Counted from the stretch's first letter, positions 42,807 to 51,911 are shown. The stretch: 64,000 bases of DNA from JANQOH01 sp965201115 (GCA_965201115.1 OZ241745.1:2604001-2668000); one strand, 5' to 3'. Program-made: numbers and translations. Notes: generated by a model from the letters alone, not told the origin.

Positions 42807-43379
42807 CTACGGGGTTTTCTCCATCTCCCTCTCGATCCGCGCGGAGGCGGCGCTGAAGCCGTCCAGCGAGCCCTCGAGGCGGAAGGGGTCGCCGCCGGCC
42901 GAGGGGTCGGCCTCCACGTGCAGAACCAGGCCGGCGCGGAACGCCTCCAGCGCCGCCGCGTTCAGCGTCCCGCGCGCAAGGCAGCCTTCGGGAAAGCACG
43001 TTTCGAACCCCAGGATCGCCGTCTCGCTGTCATCGGCCCGCAGGCGCAGGCCGTTGGTCAACAGCAGGCCGAACGGCGCCAGCGCGGCGGCCTCCGTGCC
43101 GCCGTCTCCGGTCGGCGTCAGCGTCACGGTCAGCAATTGCCGCGTCTGGCCCGTATCCTCGTCGCGCCACACGAAGCGCTGCTCCATCGCGCATCGGCGC
43201 TCGCGCGCGCCGTCGCCCGCGTCCTCGAGGCCGCAGATCACCGTCCACGTCCCGTAGGTTTCCGTGAACGCGCTCGGCGCCGGTTCGGGCGCCTGCGTCG
43301 CCAACGGCGCGCTCCACATCAGCGCCGCGAACGCCGCGCCCGCGGCCATGCCCGCATTCCTCGACAGCCTTGCTTTCAC
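42807..43379 (-). CDS. IalB-type (invasion-associated locus B) secreted protein
   Basis: A 190-residue exported protein from the GTG at 43379, with GGGAGG about 11 bases upstream. A signal peptide (about 11-30, AGMAAGAAFAALMWSAPLAT) is followed by the IalB pattern FTETYGTWTVICGLED, REARCAM-like ERRCAMEQRFV, LPFGLLL-like APFGLLLTNGLRLRAD and FETCFPEGCLA with paired cysteines. IalB-like proteins are common in alphaproteobacterial periplasm; only the Bartonella member is tied to invasion. It converges on argB. Confidence 0.88.
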   Translation of the reverse strand: MKARLSRNAGMAAGAAFAALMWSAPLATQAPEPAPSAFTETYGTWTVICGLEDAGDGARERRCAMEQRFVWRDEDTGQTRQLLTVTLTPTGDGGTEAAALAPFGLLLTNGLRLRADDSETAILGFETCFPEGCLARGTLNAAALEAFRAGLVLHVEADPSAGGDPFRLEGSLDGFSAASARIEREMEKTP

Positions 43380-43517
43380 CTCGCGATACCTCCCGCGTTT
43401 ACGTCGATCGGCGCCCGGACGGCGGCGCGCCGGGATCGCAGCGCCCGCATCGATAGCACCCGGATACCGGAACCGCAAGACGGCGTACGGGCGCGCGGCA
43501 TTCGGGGCGGGAAGCGC

Positions 43518-46355
43518 TCATGCCTGCCGTTGCTTGTTGAGCGCGAGCAATTCCGCGAGCGCGGCCTCGTCGTCGATATCCGTATCCCAACCGTAGGCCG
43601 CGGCTACGGCGGCGTCGAGGTTTGCGTGCGCGTCGGCGAGCCATTGGGGGCGGGCGTTGTAGAGGGCGGTTAATGTGCGGTTTTGCAGGGCCCTGGCCGC
43701 GGCCTCGCCGCGCGGGACGGGGCGTTGGGGGTAGCCGGGGACGGGCTCGTCGGTCCATTCCACCCATTCGGGCGGGTTCAGCCAGCGGTCGCGCAGCGCG
43801 GCCAGATGGCGCGCGGCGTCGGCGATGGCGATGGCGCGTGGGTCGTCGGCGTAGGCGGCGGCAGGGATGTCGGGCGTCAGGCCCTCGGGGAAGGGGAAGG
43901 TCTCGAAGGTCGTCGTCGGGGTGTAGCGCGGGCGATCTTCCAGAGTCGAACCCAAGCGCAACGACCATGCCTCATGGAAGCGGCTGTGCAGAATGCCGAA
44001 GGTCGTGTCGTCGCTGCGGGCGATGGCAATTATTGCGCTGTCGGGGCAAACAGCACTGTCGAGCCATACGAACAGACGGTGCTTGGCGACGCGCGGCGTT
44101 GCGATGTAGCGCGGCAAACCGTCGAGGGCGCGCCACATGCCCGGTCGCGGCGCCTCGTGGAGCCACCAGAACTCGCGAACCTTCGCCGCGCGGTTTTTCT
44201 CACGGACCGGCTTCACATGCTCGGCAATCCATGAAAAGGGCGCTTCGTATAACGCCGCATCGGTTTTGCTCATGGAAACGCCGAAATCGACGATCCATTT
44301 GCCCGCCGGGCGGCGCGTCATGTCCATGCCGTTGACCCACGGTTTGAGGATGTCGGAATTGGGCCGCCCGTTGGGGTTCGCGGGCAGGCGCAGCCACTCG
44401 CGCGCCAAATCGCCCTGGACGTCGAATGCGCCGTTCTTGGTGTCGCCCATGAAGGCGCAGCCGGCATTGCGGGCGAGTTTTCGCGCCCGTGTGAGGTCGA
44501 CCGTTCCGGCCGTCAGATCGGCGGCGATTCGCGAGACGCTTGCGCCATCGAGCCGTGTATGGGGGCTTGCAGTCTTCGGACCGAAGCATACGAGCGACAC
44601 CCGTACGGCCGCGCCCTCGATAGTCCATTCTTCGTCGGACCAAGCGTCGAAAATCGCGCCGTTCTCGACGATACGGCCCAACGCCGAGCGGTTGCGTCCG
44701 CCGCGAATGGAGTTCGTGGCGACCAACCCGGCGCGAGCGAGACGGCCCCCGGCGACCGACCGCCCCGCCTTGTCGAACCAGTGGCAGACCAAGTCCGCTT
44801 CGCCGTGAAGCCGCGCGCCATAGATGCGGCGTAAGCCCTCCGCATAATCGCCGCCAAGCTCGGAGCGCAGGCGTTTGCCGCCCAGAAACGGCGGGTTGCC
44901 GATGACGACGTCGGCGTCCGGCCATTCGGGCTCGCCACCATCGGGCGCCAGAATGGCGTCGCGGCATTCGATGGTCTCCAGCGGCTTCAGTATCGGGTCG
45001 CGGCCCTCGGTGAAGCCGTTGCGGCGCATCCACTGGATCTCGCCGATCCATACCGACACGCGCGCCAACTCCGCCGCATAGGCGTTCAGCTCGATGCCCT
45101 TCACATTCGCCGGCCCCACGGCGGGGAAGCCGCGTTGCAGGCCCAGCGCCTCGGCCTCGAGACGAACGCGGTGCTCGATGTCCTTCAACGTATGAAGCGC
45201 CACATACAGGAAGTTGCCCGAACCGCACGCCGGGTCGAGAACCGTGAAACGGCGCAGGCGTTCGAGAAACTCCGCCAGCACGCGCTCCGCCTCGGCGCGG
45301 CGGCGCGTTCGCGCGGCGGCGGCGCGCGCGGACTCCGCCTTCGCCAGGCTCTCGGCGATGCGCACCTTCGCCGCTTCCCATTCCGCAAGCCACGGGCGCG
45401 CAATCACGGGCTCCACGATGCGCATGATCTTGTCGCGGTCGGTGTAGTGCGCGCCGAGCTGCGAACGCTTGCCCGGGTCCAGACCGCGCTCGAACAGCGT
45501 GCCCAGAATCGACGGATCGATCTCAGACCAATCCAGCGCCGACGCCCGCAACGCGATATCGATCTCCCCCGCCGCCAGCGGCAAGGCCGTGTCGTCGTCG
45601 AACAAACCGCCGTTGAACCACGCCACGGTCTCGAAACCGACGCGCCCGCCGCCGGACATGGCGCGGAACAGGTCGCGCGCCAGCGCGGCGAACTCGCCGG
45701 GCCGCGTGCGCGCGTGTTCGAGCATGCGCGTGAACATGGCGCCGGGGAGCAGGCCGGCGTCTTCGGCGAACATGCAGAACACGAGGCGGTTGACGAACTG
45801 CGCCACCGCGCGGGGGTCGAAGCCCCGGTCGCGCAGCGATTGCGCCAGCGCCGCAAACGCCGCCGCCGCGCGCTCGGTCGCCGCCTGCCGCGTCTCGCCC
45901 GGACGCAGGCGTTCGGGCTCCGCCATCGCCCATTTCAGCTTCGCCCGCACATCCGCGCGGGCCAGGTCCTCCAGCGCGAACTCGTGGGTTTCGCTGACGC
46001 TGTTGGTCCAGTTGGTGCGGATGCGGAACCGCGCCATGTCGGAAACGATGAGCAGGGGCGGGTTTTCGAGCGCCAGGGCGTATTGGCGGAGCTGGTTGAA
46101 GGCGGCGTCGAGATCGGCGCGGCGGCCCTTGTATTCCCACGCGAAGCAGTGGCGCTTCCAGACGTCGGCCCATCCCTCGCCGCCGGCGTCCTTGCGGGCG
46201 CCGCGTTCGAAGCAATAGCGCTCGCCCGCGGGGTCGGCCTCGGCGGGCGTGGGTTCGCCGAGCATGCGGCAGAGATCGATGAAGTGCTCCTGGGCGGCGG
46301 AGCGCTCTTTCAGTTCGGCTGCGCGCCACTTGGCTATGAAGTCGGCGGGGGTCAT
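43518..46355 (-). CDS. MmeI-like single-chain restriction-modification enzyme (type IIL)
   Basis: A 945-residue protein. The N-terminal nuclease has D64-x9-E74-Y-K76 (ADVWKRHCFAWEYKGRRAD), the same spacing as the catalytic D-x9-ExK of MmeI. A helical spacer covers about 150-370 (FVNRLVFCMFAEDAGLLPGA). The gamma-type methyltransferase shows motif I LDPACGSGNFLYVALHTLKD (374-380 core) and motif IV IGNPPFLGGK (NPPF at 487-490), typical of N6-adenine modification of one strand. About 620-840 is the target-recognition domain, and the tail ends YGWDTDIDDEAALAELL. Such enzymes cut at a fixed distance from an asymmetric site. The ATG at 46355 gives full domain coverage. All motifs appear intact. Confidence 0.93.
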   Translation of the reverse strand: MTPADFIAKWRAAELKERSAAQEHFIDLCRMLGEPTPAEADPAGERYCFERGARKDAGGEGWADVWKRHCFAWEYKGRRADLDAAFNQLRQYALALENPPLLIVSDMARFRIRTNWTNSVSETHEFALEDLARADVRAKLKWAMAEPERLRPGETRQAATERAAAAFAALAQSLRDRGFDPRAVAQFVNRLVFCMFAEDAGLLPGAMFTRMLEHARTRPGEFAALARDLFRAMSGGGRVGFETVAWFNGGLFDDDTALPLAAGEIDIALRASALDWSEIDPSILGTLFERGLDPGKRSQLGAHYTDRDKIMRIVEPVIARPWLAEWEAAKVRIAESLAKAESARAAAARTRRRAEAERVLAEFLERLRRFTVLDPACGSGNFLYVALHTLKDIEHRVRLEAEALGLQRGFPAVGPANVKGIELNAYAAELARVSVWIGEIQWMRRNGFTEGRDPILKPLETIECRDAILAPDGGEPEWPDADVVIGNPPFLGGKRLRSELGGDYAEGLRRIYGARLHGEADLVCHWFDKAGRSVAGGRLARAGLVATNSIRGGRNRSALGRIVENGAIFDAWSDEEWTIEGAAVRVSLVCFGPKTASPHTRLDGASVSRIAADLTAGTVDLTRARKLARNAGCAFMGDTKNGAFDVQGDLAREWLRLPANPNGRPNSDILKPWVNGMDMTRRPAGKWIVDFGVSMSKTDAALYEAPFSWIAEHVKPVREKNRAAKVREFWWLHEAPRPGMWRALDGLPRYIATPRVAKHRLFVWLDSAVCPDSAIIAIARSDDTTFGILHSRFHEAWSLRLGSTLEDRPRYTPTTTFETFPFPEGLTPDIPAAAYADDPRAIAIADAARHLAALRDRWLNPPEWVEWTDEPVPGYPQRPVPRGEAAARALQNRTLTALYNARPQWLADAHANLDAAVAAAYGWDTDIDDEAALAELLALNKQRQA

Positions 46356-46384
46356 TGGGGGCGTGCGGGGGTGGGGGTCATGGC

Positions 46385-46856
46385 GTCGGTGGGGGTTCCG
46401 GGGGGCGGGTTTGCGGGGATCCGCGGGGCTCTGCGGGCTCTGCGGCTTGGCGTTCGCGTCTTCCTGCCGACGCCGCGGCGGGCGGCGACGTGCGGGCGGG
46501 GACGCCCGCGCACCCAGGAAGTTCGCGCCTTCGGCGCGGGTGGGTTTGCGGGGATTCGCGGGGCTCTGCGGGGCTCGTGCGGTTGGCGCCGACGTGCGGG
46601 CGAGACGCCCGCGCACCCAGGCCCCGCCTTCGGCGGGGTTGCGCGGCGGCAAAAGACGCCGCTCGCGTCTTCCCGCCGACGCCGCGCTTGGCGGCGACGT
46701 GCGGGCAGGATGCCCGCGCACCCAGGAAGTTCGCGCCTTCGGCGCGGGTGGGGTTGCGGGGATTCGCGGGGCTCTGCGGAGCTCGTGCGCTTGGCGGCGA
46801 CGTGCGGGCAGGATGCCCGCGGTCCCGGGCCCCGCCTTCGGCGGGGTTGCGGTTCG
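46385..46856. repeat. Tandem array of REP-like GC-rich repeats
   Basis: Four forward cores in a row: around 46489, 46588, 46694 and 46799 (GACGTGCGGGC... GCCCGCG). Each ends with a C-UUCG-G hairpin, alternately GCGCCTTCGGCGC or CCCCGCCTTCGGCGGGG. They are joined by a second shared module (GGGGATTCGCGGGGCTCTGC and variants). The array fills the gap between the MmeI-like gene and the hydrolase gene (46356-46993), which contains no other gene. Confidence 0.8.
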
Positions 46857-46873
46857 ATGCGGCATGGTCGAAC

Positions 46874-46903
46874 ATTATAGCAACTTGTGGGCGGTTCGGC
46901 CAA
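46874..46903 (-). promoter_or_regulatory. Predicted promoter for the MmeI-like gene, with long leader
   Basis: On the minus strand TTGGCC (46903-46898), 18 bases, TATAAT (46879-46874). The consensus -10 is rare in this GC-rich DNA. If used, transcription would cross about 500 nt of repeat array before the start codon at 46355. Confidence 0.5.
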
Positions 46904-46993
46904 GGGGTTCGACTGTGCGTCAGTGGCTTTCCCGGCAGCTGTGTGCAGCTCGGCGACGTGCGGGCGGTTCGCGTCTTCGGCGGGGTTGGGCGG

Positions 46994-47947
46994 CTATGCG
47001 AACGCCTGGCGGAGGGCTTCGGCGGACTGCGCGAGGGCTTCTTCGGCGTGGGGGAGGACCTTGCCCATGCCCATGAAGCCATGCACCGTGCCTTCGAAGC
47101 AGCGGTATGTCGTGGGCACGCCGGCGCGGGCGAGACGCTCGGCGTAAGCCGCGCCCTCGTCGCGCAGCGGGTCGAGGCCGGCGGTCAGGATCGTCGCCGG
47201 GGCGAGGCCGGACAGGTTTTTCGCCAGGCCCGGCGCGGCGCGCGGCTCGCCGATGCGCGCGCCGTCGCCGTAATAGTGCTTGTAGAACCACGCGATGGTC
47301 GCCTTGTCGATGGGGAAGACATCGGCGAAGGCGGCGGTCGATTCGTTGCGCGCGCCGGGGTCGAGCGCGGGATAGATCAGTATCTGCGCGCGCAGTTCGG
47401 GCGCGCCGGCGTCCCGCGCATGTTGCGCGGCGAGGGCGGCCAGGTTGCCGCCCGCGCTGTCGCCCGCCACGGCCATGCGGGCGGGGTCGCCGCCGAGCGC
47501 CGCGGCGTTCGCGGCCGCCCATTCCAGCGCCGCCGCGGCGTCGTCCGCCGCCGCTGGGTAGGGGTGCTCGGGCGCCAGCCGGTAATCGACCGACAACACC
47601 AGGCAACCGGCGCGGTTGGCGAGGCGGCGGCAGAGCGAATCGTGGCTTTCGAGATTACCTATGACAAAGCCGCCGCCGTGGAAATAGAGCGCGAGCGGCC
47701 GCGGCGCCGCGCCGCCCGCCGGCGTATAGAGCCGCGCGGGGATCGCTCCCGCCGCGGAGTCGATGGCGATATCGCGCGTTTCCGCCACCGGTTCGGGCGC
47801 CAGCTCCACGCGTTCGCGGCGTTCGTCGAACGCGCGCCTCGCCTCTTGCGGGCTCATGCCGTGGAGCGGCGGCGGGTTGGATTCCTCGACCCATTCGAGA
47901 AGCGCGCGGGTGGGGGCGTCGGCTTCGCCGGGTATGCGGCAGGGCAT
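46994..47947 (-). CDS. Alpha/beta hydrolase, hormone-sensitive-lipase (esterase) family
   Basis: A 317-residue esterase. The oxyanion motif is YFHGGGFVIGN (about 89-99), the nucleophile elbow GDSAGGNLAAL (about 162-172), Asp in LDPLRDEG (about 257-264), and His in GTVHGFMGMG (about 285-294). An N-terminal cap (about 1-60) is present. Substrate unknown. It lies 38 bases after the bactofilin gene on the same strand. Confidence 0.94.
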   Translation of the reverse strand: MPCRIPGEADAPTRALLEWVEESNPPPLHGMSPQEARRAFDERRERVELAPEPVAETRDIAIDSAAGAIPARLYTPAGGAAPRPLALYFHGGGFVIGNLESHDSLCRRLANRAGCLVLSVDYRLAPEHPYPAAADDAAAALEWAAANAAALGGDPARMAVAGDSAGGNLAALAAQHARDAGAPELRAQILIYPALDPGARNESTAAFADVFPIDKATIAWFYKHYYGDGARIGEPRAAPGLAKNLSGLAPATILTAGLDPLRDEGAAYAERLARAGVPTTYRCFEGTVHGFMGMGKVLPHAEEALAQSAEALRQAFA

Positions 47948-47985
47948 GGGGGGCCTTTCTGCGTTTCGGGCGCGCGCGGCCGCGG

Positions 47986-48399
47986 TCAGGCGGGGGGCCG
48001 CGCCCATCCGGCGCAGCGCTTGCTCATTTCCGGCGCCGGGCGCCACGGCCGCGGGCCGCTGACGGTGGCGCCCTGCGCGATGTTCAGGCGGTGGTGAACG
48101 ATGGTCGCGCTCACGATCGCCGTGCTCGCCACATTGACCGTGAACGCCTCGACGCGGCCGCGCACGCTGCCGGCGATGTCGATGGTATAGGCTTTCAGCG
48201 TCGCATCGACGGCGGCGGACGGGCCGATCGCGATGGTGCGGCCGCGCGCTTCGCCGATGAGGTCGCCGCCGATTCTGAGATCGACATGGCCTTCGAGCGT
48301 TCCCTGGAAGCGCGCGCCGGCGCCGATGACCGAATCGCCGCCTTCGGGCGGCGGCGCGGCGCCCTCGGCGTCCTGTTTGCGCCGGCGGCGCAGGAACAT
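47986..48399 (-). CDS. Bactofilin (polymer-forming cytoskeletal protein) 1
   Basis: A 137-residue bactofilin. A basic N-terminus (MFLRRRRKQDAEG) may bind membrane. The repeated beta-helix rungs read SVIGAGARFQGTLEGHVDLR, GGDLIGEARGRTIAIG and AGSVRGRVEAFTVNVASTAI. Bactofilins form nucleotide-free filaments that localise cell-wall enzymes. The C-terminus is short and aromatic. It follows a second bactofilin gene by 16 bases. Confidence 0.86.
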   Translation of the reverse strand: MFLRRRRKQDAEGAAPPPEGGDSVIGAGARFQGTLEGHVDLRIGGDLIGEARGRTIAIGPSAAVDATLKAYTIDIAGSVRGRVEAFTVNVASTAIVSATIVHHRLNIAQGATVSGPRPWRPAPEMSKRCAGWARPPA

Positions 48400-48415
48400 C
48401 GCCGCCGGCGCCGCC

Positions 48416-48967
48416 TCAGGCCTTGGCGCGCGCGGCGGGTTTCGCCGCCGCGCCGCCCGTGTCCGCCCGCGTCCCGGACCCGGCGCCCGTTCCCGCGGGC
48501 CTGGCCGCGCGCGCGGATGCGGCGCCGGAGTCGATCATGCCGACGTTTCCGTCGATGCGCGCGCCTTCCTCGATCGCCATGGTTTCGTAGCGGATATCGC
48601 CCGACACCTCGCCGGTGGCGGCGATACGGATCGAGCGCGTGCGAATCTCGCCCTCGACGCGCCCGCGTATGGTCGCCGCGCCCACGGCGAGCGCGCCCTT
48701 TACCCTGGCGCCTTCGCCGACCGTGAGGCTGGCGCTGGCGATGTCGCCCTCCACCGTGCCGGCGACCACGATATCGCCGTCGCTCTCCATATTGCCGATC
48801 ACCTTCAGGCCGCTGTTGACGACCGACGCTTCGGTGGCGGCGGCGGGCGGCGGCGGCGCCGGAGCCGGCGCGGGGGCCGGCGCGGGCGCGGGCCGCGGCG
48901 CGGGATTCGGCGACGGCGCGCCCTCGTTTCGATTCGCGTCGATGCCGTTCTTGCCGAACACTTTCAT
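48416..48967 (-). CDS. Bactofilin (polymer-forming cytoskeletal protein) 2
   Basis: A 183-residue bactofilin with an unusual Pro-Ala repeat linker (about 20-45), followed by a core of beta-helix rungs (SGLKVIGNMESDGDIVVAGT, VEGDIASASLTVGEGARVKG, VSGDIRYETMAIEEGARIDG). The tail is Ala/Gly-rich and basic. GGGAGAGGATC precedes the ATG. Two adjacent bactofilins may co-polymerise. It diverges from the VOC-protein gene across 141 bases. Confidence 0.9.
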   Translation of the reverse strand: MKVFGKNGIDANRNEGAPSPNPAPRPAPAPAPAPAPAPPPPAAATEASVVNSGLKVIGNMESDGDIVVAGTVEGDIASASLTVGEGARVKGALAVGAATIRGRVEGEIRTRSIRIAATGEVSGDIRYETMAIEEGARIDGNVGMIDSGAASARAARPAGTGAGSGTRADTGGAAAKPAARAKA

Positions 48968-49108
48968 GATCCTCTCCCCGTGGGTTGGCGCGCCTTCGAT
49001 ACACCGCGGCGCGCGCGGCGGCAAGGCGCCCGCGGGGCCGCGCGCCGTGAAATCGCCGCGCGGGGCGGCTATAACTTGCGCCGCCGCGCCATTCTCAGGG
49101 AGGGAACG

Positions 49109-49564
49109 ATGGCCGAGTTTCGCGTCGTGGGCACGAACCACACCAGTTTCACCGTCTCCGATCTCGACCGGTCGGTGGCGTTCTTCACCGAGGCGATGGG
49201 TTTCGCGCTTCTGCATCGCGGGCCGCGCGACCCGGAAACCATTGCCCGCGTGGTCGGCGTTCCGGGCGCCGACATCGACGTCGCCTATGTCCAGGCGCCG
49301 GGCCATCGCCTGGAGTTGATCCAGTACAAGGGGCCGGCGGACCGCGGCCGCGTCGAATCGCGCCCGTGCGACACGGGGTTCGCGCACATCGCGTTCGACG
49401 TGGACGATATCGACGCCGCGCTCGCCGCCGCGGCGCCGCACGGCGTGGAGCCCGTCAACCCGCCGCAGGACCTGCGCCACGGGCCCAACACCGGCGGGCG
49501 CGCGGTCTATACGCGCGACCCCGACGGCGTGACCATCGAGTTCATCCAGCGGCCGGGCGCCTGA
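49109..49564 (+). CDS. VOC (glyoxalase/dioxygenase superfamily) protein
   Basis: A 151-residue vicinal-oxygen-chelate protein. Two beta-alpha-beta-beta-beta modules: NHTSFTVSDLDRSVAFFTEA (about 10-29) with HRLELIQYKGP (about 69-79), and FAHIAFDVDDIDAALAAAAP (about 93-112) with VYTRDPDGVTIEFIQRPG. Metal ligands H11, E73, H95 and E145-type positions are filled. Reaction unknown (possible lactoylglutathione lyase-like or dioxygenase). GGGAGGGAACG precedes the ATG. dapE follows directly. Confidence 0.9.
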   Translation: MAEFRVVGTNHTSFTVSDLDRSVAFFTEAMGFALLHRGPRDPETIARVVGVPGADIDVAYVQAPGHRLELIQYKGPADRGRVESRPCDTGFAHIAFDVDDIDAALAAAAPHGVEPVNPPQDLRHGPNTGGRAVYTRDPDGVTIEFIQRPGA

Positions 49565-50725
49565 ATGACGGAGCGCATTAACCTCATCGGGCTGGCGCGC
49601 GCGTTGATCCGCTGCCCGAGCGTGACGCCGTCGGACGCCGGCGCGCTCGACATTCTCGAGCGCGCGCTCGAGTCGCTGGGCTTCGTCTGCCGCCGCCTCC
49701 GCTTTGCCGAACCGGGCAGCGAGCCGGTCGACAATCTCTATGCGCGGCGCGGCGCGGAAGCGCCGAACTTCTGCTTCGCCGGGCATACCGACGTTGTGCC
49801 CGCGGGCGACGAAAGCGCCTGGTCGCACCCGCCCTTCGCGGCCGCGCTCGCGGATCGGGCGATCTACGGCCGCGGCGCGGCGGACATGAAAGGCGCGATC
49901 GCCGCGTTCGCGAGCGCCGTCGAGATATTCGTCGCCGGCGGCGGCGGCAAGCGCGGCTCGATCTCGATGCTGATTACCGGCGACGAGGAAGGCCCCGCCA
50001 TCAACGGCACGCGCAAGGTGCTGGAATGGATGGCGGAGCGCGGCGAAACCATCGACGCCTGCGTGGTCGGCGAACCCACGAGCGCAGAGATTGCGGGCGA
50101 CACGATCAAGATCGGCCGCCGCGGCAGCCTGACCTGTACGGTCGAGATCGAGGGCACGCAGGGCCATGTGGCCTATCCGCATCTCGCCGACAACCCGGCC
50201 GCGCGGCTGGCGCGCGCGATGGCCGCGCTCGCGGATCTGCGGCTCGACGACGGAACGGAGAACTTCCCGCCGAGCAACCTGGAGATTACGACTCTCGACG
50301 TCGGCAACCCGGCGCCGAACGTTGTGCCGGGGCGCGCCCGCGCGGCGTTCGCCGTCCGCTTCAACGATCTCCACACGGGGGAAAGCCTGGCGGCGCGGCT
50401 GCGCGAGACGCTGGAGGCGGCGGGCGGCGCGGGCCTGCGCTACCGCCTGGACTGCCGCGTGAGCGGCGAGGCGTTTCTTGCGCCGCCGGGGGGCTTGCGC
50501 GATCTTGCCGCCGACGCCGCCGAGGCGGCGACGGGCCGCCGCCCGGCGTTCTCCACCGCCGGCGGGACGTCCGACGCGCGCTTCATCAAGGACGTCTGCC
50601 CGGTCGTCGAGCTCGGCCTGCCGGGGCCGACCATGCACAAGATCGACGAACGCGCGGCGACCGCCGACCTGCATCGTCTGACGGCTATCTATCGCTCAGT
50701 GCTGATGCACTATTTCCCGCCATGA
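49565..50725 (+). CDS. dapE: Succinyl-diaminopimelate desuccinylase
   Basis: A 386-residue M20-family metallohydrolase for lysine and diaminopimelate synthesis. Zn ligands: FAGHTDVVPAGD (His about 73), YGRGAADMKGAIAAF (Asp about 107), ITGDEEGPAINGT (Glu pair about 140-141), VVGEPTSAE (about 171), and the C-terminal GLPGPTMHKIDE (His about 363). Length is standard. It starts 1 base after the VOC gene and overlaps the next gene by ATGA. Confidence 0.96.
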   Translation: MTERINLIGLARALIRCPSVTPSDAGALDILERALESLGFVCRRLRFAEPGSEPVDNLYARRGAEAPNFCFAGHTDVVPAGDESAWSHPPFAAALADRAIYGRGAADMKGAIAAFASAVEIFVAGGGGKRGSISMLITGDEEGPAINGTRKVLEWMAERGETIDACVVGEPTSAEIAGDTIKIGRRGSLTCTVEIEGTQGHVAYPHLADNPAARLARAMAALADLRLDDGTENFPPSNLEITTLDVGNPAPNVVPGRARAAFAVRFNDLHTGESLAARLRETLEAAGGAGLRYRLDCRVSGEAFLAPPGGLRDLAADAAEAATGRRPAFSTAGGTSDARFIKDVCPVVELGLPGPTMHKIDERAATADLHRLTAIYRSVLMHYFPP

Positions 50726-51312
50726 GCCGCCGCCGGGAGAAGAGAGGCCCGCTGCGGGAGCTCGTGTTCTCGCTTTACGGCGTCTGGCGCATCGCGGCCG
50801 GCGACGAGTTCGCGCTCGGGTTTTTCGACCTGAGCCTGCGGGGGCTGTGGCGCTCGTTCTATGTGGCGGCGCTCGCGTTTCCGCTCTTCATGCTCGAGTG
50901 GGCGACCGCCGACGCCATCGTGGCGCGGTTCGACCCCACGGAAGACCGCACGCCGTTTGTCGTCGACCTGGCGATCTATCTGCTCGCGTGGCCGGCCGGG
51001 GCGCTGATCATCGTCGCCTGCTCATGGCTGGTGCGCCGCACGGAGCGCTTCTTCGTGCTGGTTATCGTCATGAACTGGATGTATCTCTATGTGATACTTG
51101 CGCTGTTCGTTACCGAGGTCGTGATACTGGCGGGGCCCGATTTCTTCCTGATGTTCCTGTTCACGATCCACGCGCTGATCGTGTGCATCGAGTATCGCGT
51201 CGTGCGCATCGCGCTCGACGTCCGGCTCGTTCCGGCACTGGCCGTGCTGCTGATTATCAATCTGAGCGCCAATGTGTTTCCGCAACTGGCGGAACGCGCG
51301 TTGGCGATGTAG
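50722..51312 (+). CDS. Multi-pass membrane protein of unknown function
   Basis: A 196-residue inner-membrane protein, start fixed by ATGA overlap with dapE. It has about four to five hydrophobic segments (FYVAALAFPLFMLEWATADA, LAIYLLAWPAGALIIVACSW, FFVLVIVMNWMYLYVILALF and two more). A basic N-terminus stays in the cytoplasm. I recall similar proteins after dapE in Rhodospirillales but cannot name a characterised function. Confidence 0.8.
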   Translation: MSRRREKRGPLRELVFSLYGVWRIAAGDEFALGFFDLSLRGLWRSFYVAALAFPLFMLEWATADAIVARFDPTEDRTPFVVDLAIYLLAWPAGALIIVACSWLVRRTERFFVLVIVMNWMYLYVILALFVTEVVILAGPDFFLMFLFTIHALIVCIEYRVVRIALDVRLVPALAVLLIINLSANVFPQLAERALAM

Positions 51313-51335
51313 GCGCGGGGAAGGGGGCGCAACGC

Positions 51336-51911
51336 ATGATCGCTTTCGGAATTCGCGGAATTCGCCTGGCGGCGCCGCTGGCGCTGGCCTGGTGCCTTGC
51401 CGCGGGCGGCCCCGCCGCCGCGCAGGCGGCGGCGGCCGCGCCGGACGCGGCCGGGATCGTCGCCGAGCGCCAGGACCGCATGGCGCGCATGCTCGGCTCG
51501 GTGAACCGGATCGCGCCGCGCCTGGGCGCCGGAACGGCGGCGGTCAACCCCGCGCACTGGCCATCGATTCGCGACACCGTGGGCGGCGTCGCGGCGCTGC
51601 TGCGCGAAAGCCGCGCGATGTGGCCGGCGCGGAGCAATCTCGGCTGGGGCTCGCCGTCGCGCGCCCTGCCCGGCCTGTGGGCGCTGCCGGAGGCCTTTGC
51701 GCGCCACTACGACGCGGCGGAGGCGGCGCTGCCGCAATTGCGCGAAGCGGCGGAAGCGGAAGACGCGGCCGGCGCCCGGCGCGAGTTCTGCCGCCTCGTC
51801 GCGGCCTGCGGCGCGTGCCACGCCGCGTTCCGCAAGATCGATTACGCCAGCCTCTACCGCGAGGGGCCGCACTGGCTGGGCCGCTATCCCGGCTGCGCCG
51901 GGCCCGAGTAG
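51336..51911 (+). CDS. Cytochrome c' (class II c-type cytochrome)
   Basis: A 191-residue exported haem protein. The signal peptide (about 9-30, ending PAAAQA) is followed by a four-helix bundle with the haem motif CGACHAAFR near the C-terminus (C-x2-C-H), as is usual in cytochromes c'. Members bind NO or act in electron transfer. AAGGGGGCGC precedes the ATG. Confidence 0.9.
   Translation: MIAFGIRGIRLAAPLALAWCLAAGGPAAAQAAAAAPDAAGIVAERQDRMARMLGSVNRIAPRLGAGTAAVNPAHWPSIRDTVGGVAALLRESRAMWPARSNLGWGSPSRALPGLWALPEAFARHYDAAEAALPQLREAAEAEDAAGARREFCRLVAACGACHAAFRKIDYASLYREGPHWLGRYPGCAGPE

Noticed and set aside
46385..46856. Possible CRISPR array
   Set aside because: The repeats are long, imperfect, mostly contiguous and shared with five other intergenic sites. 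There are no unique spacers of even length and no cas genes.
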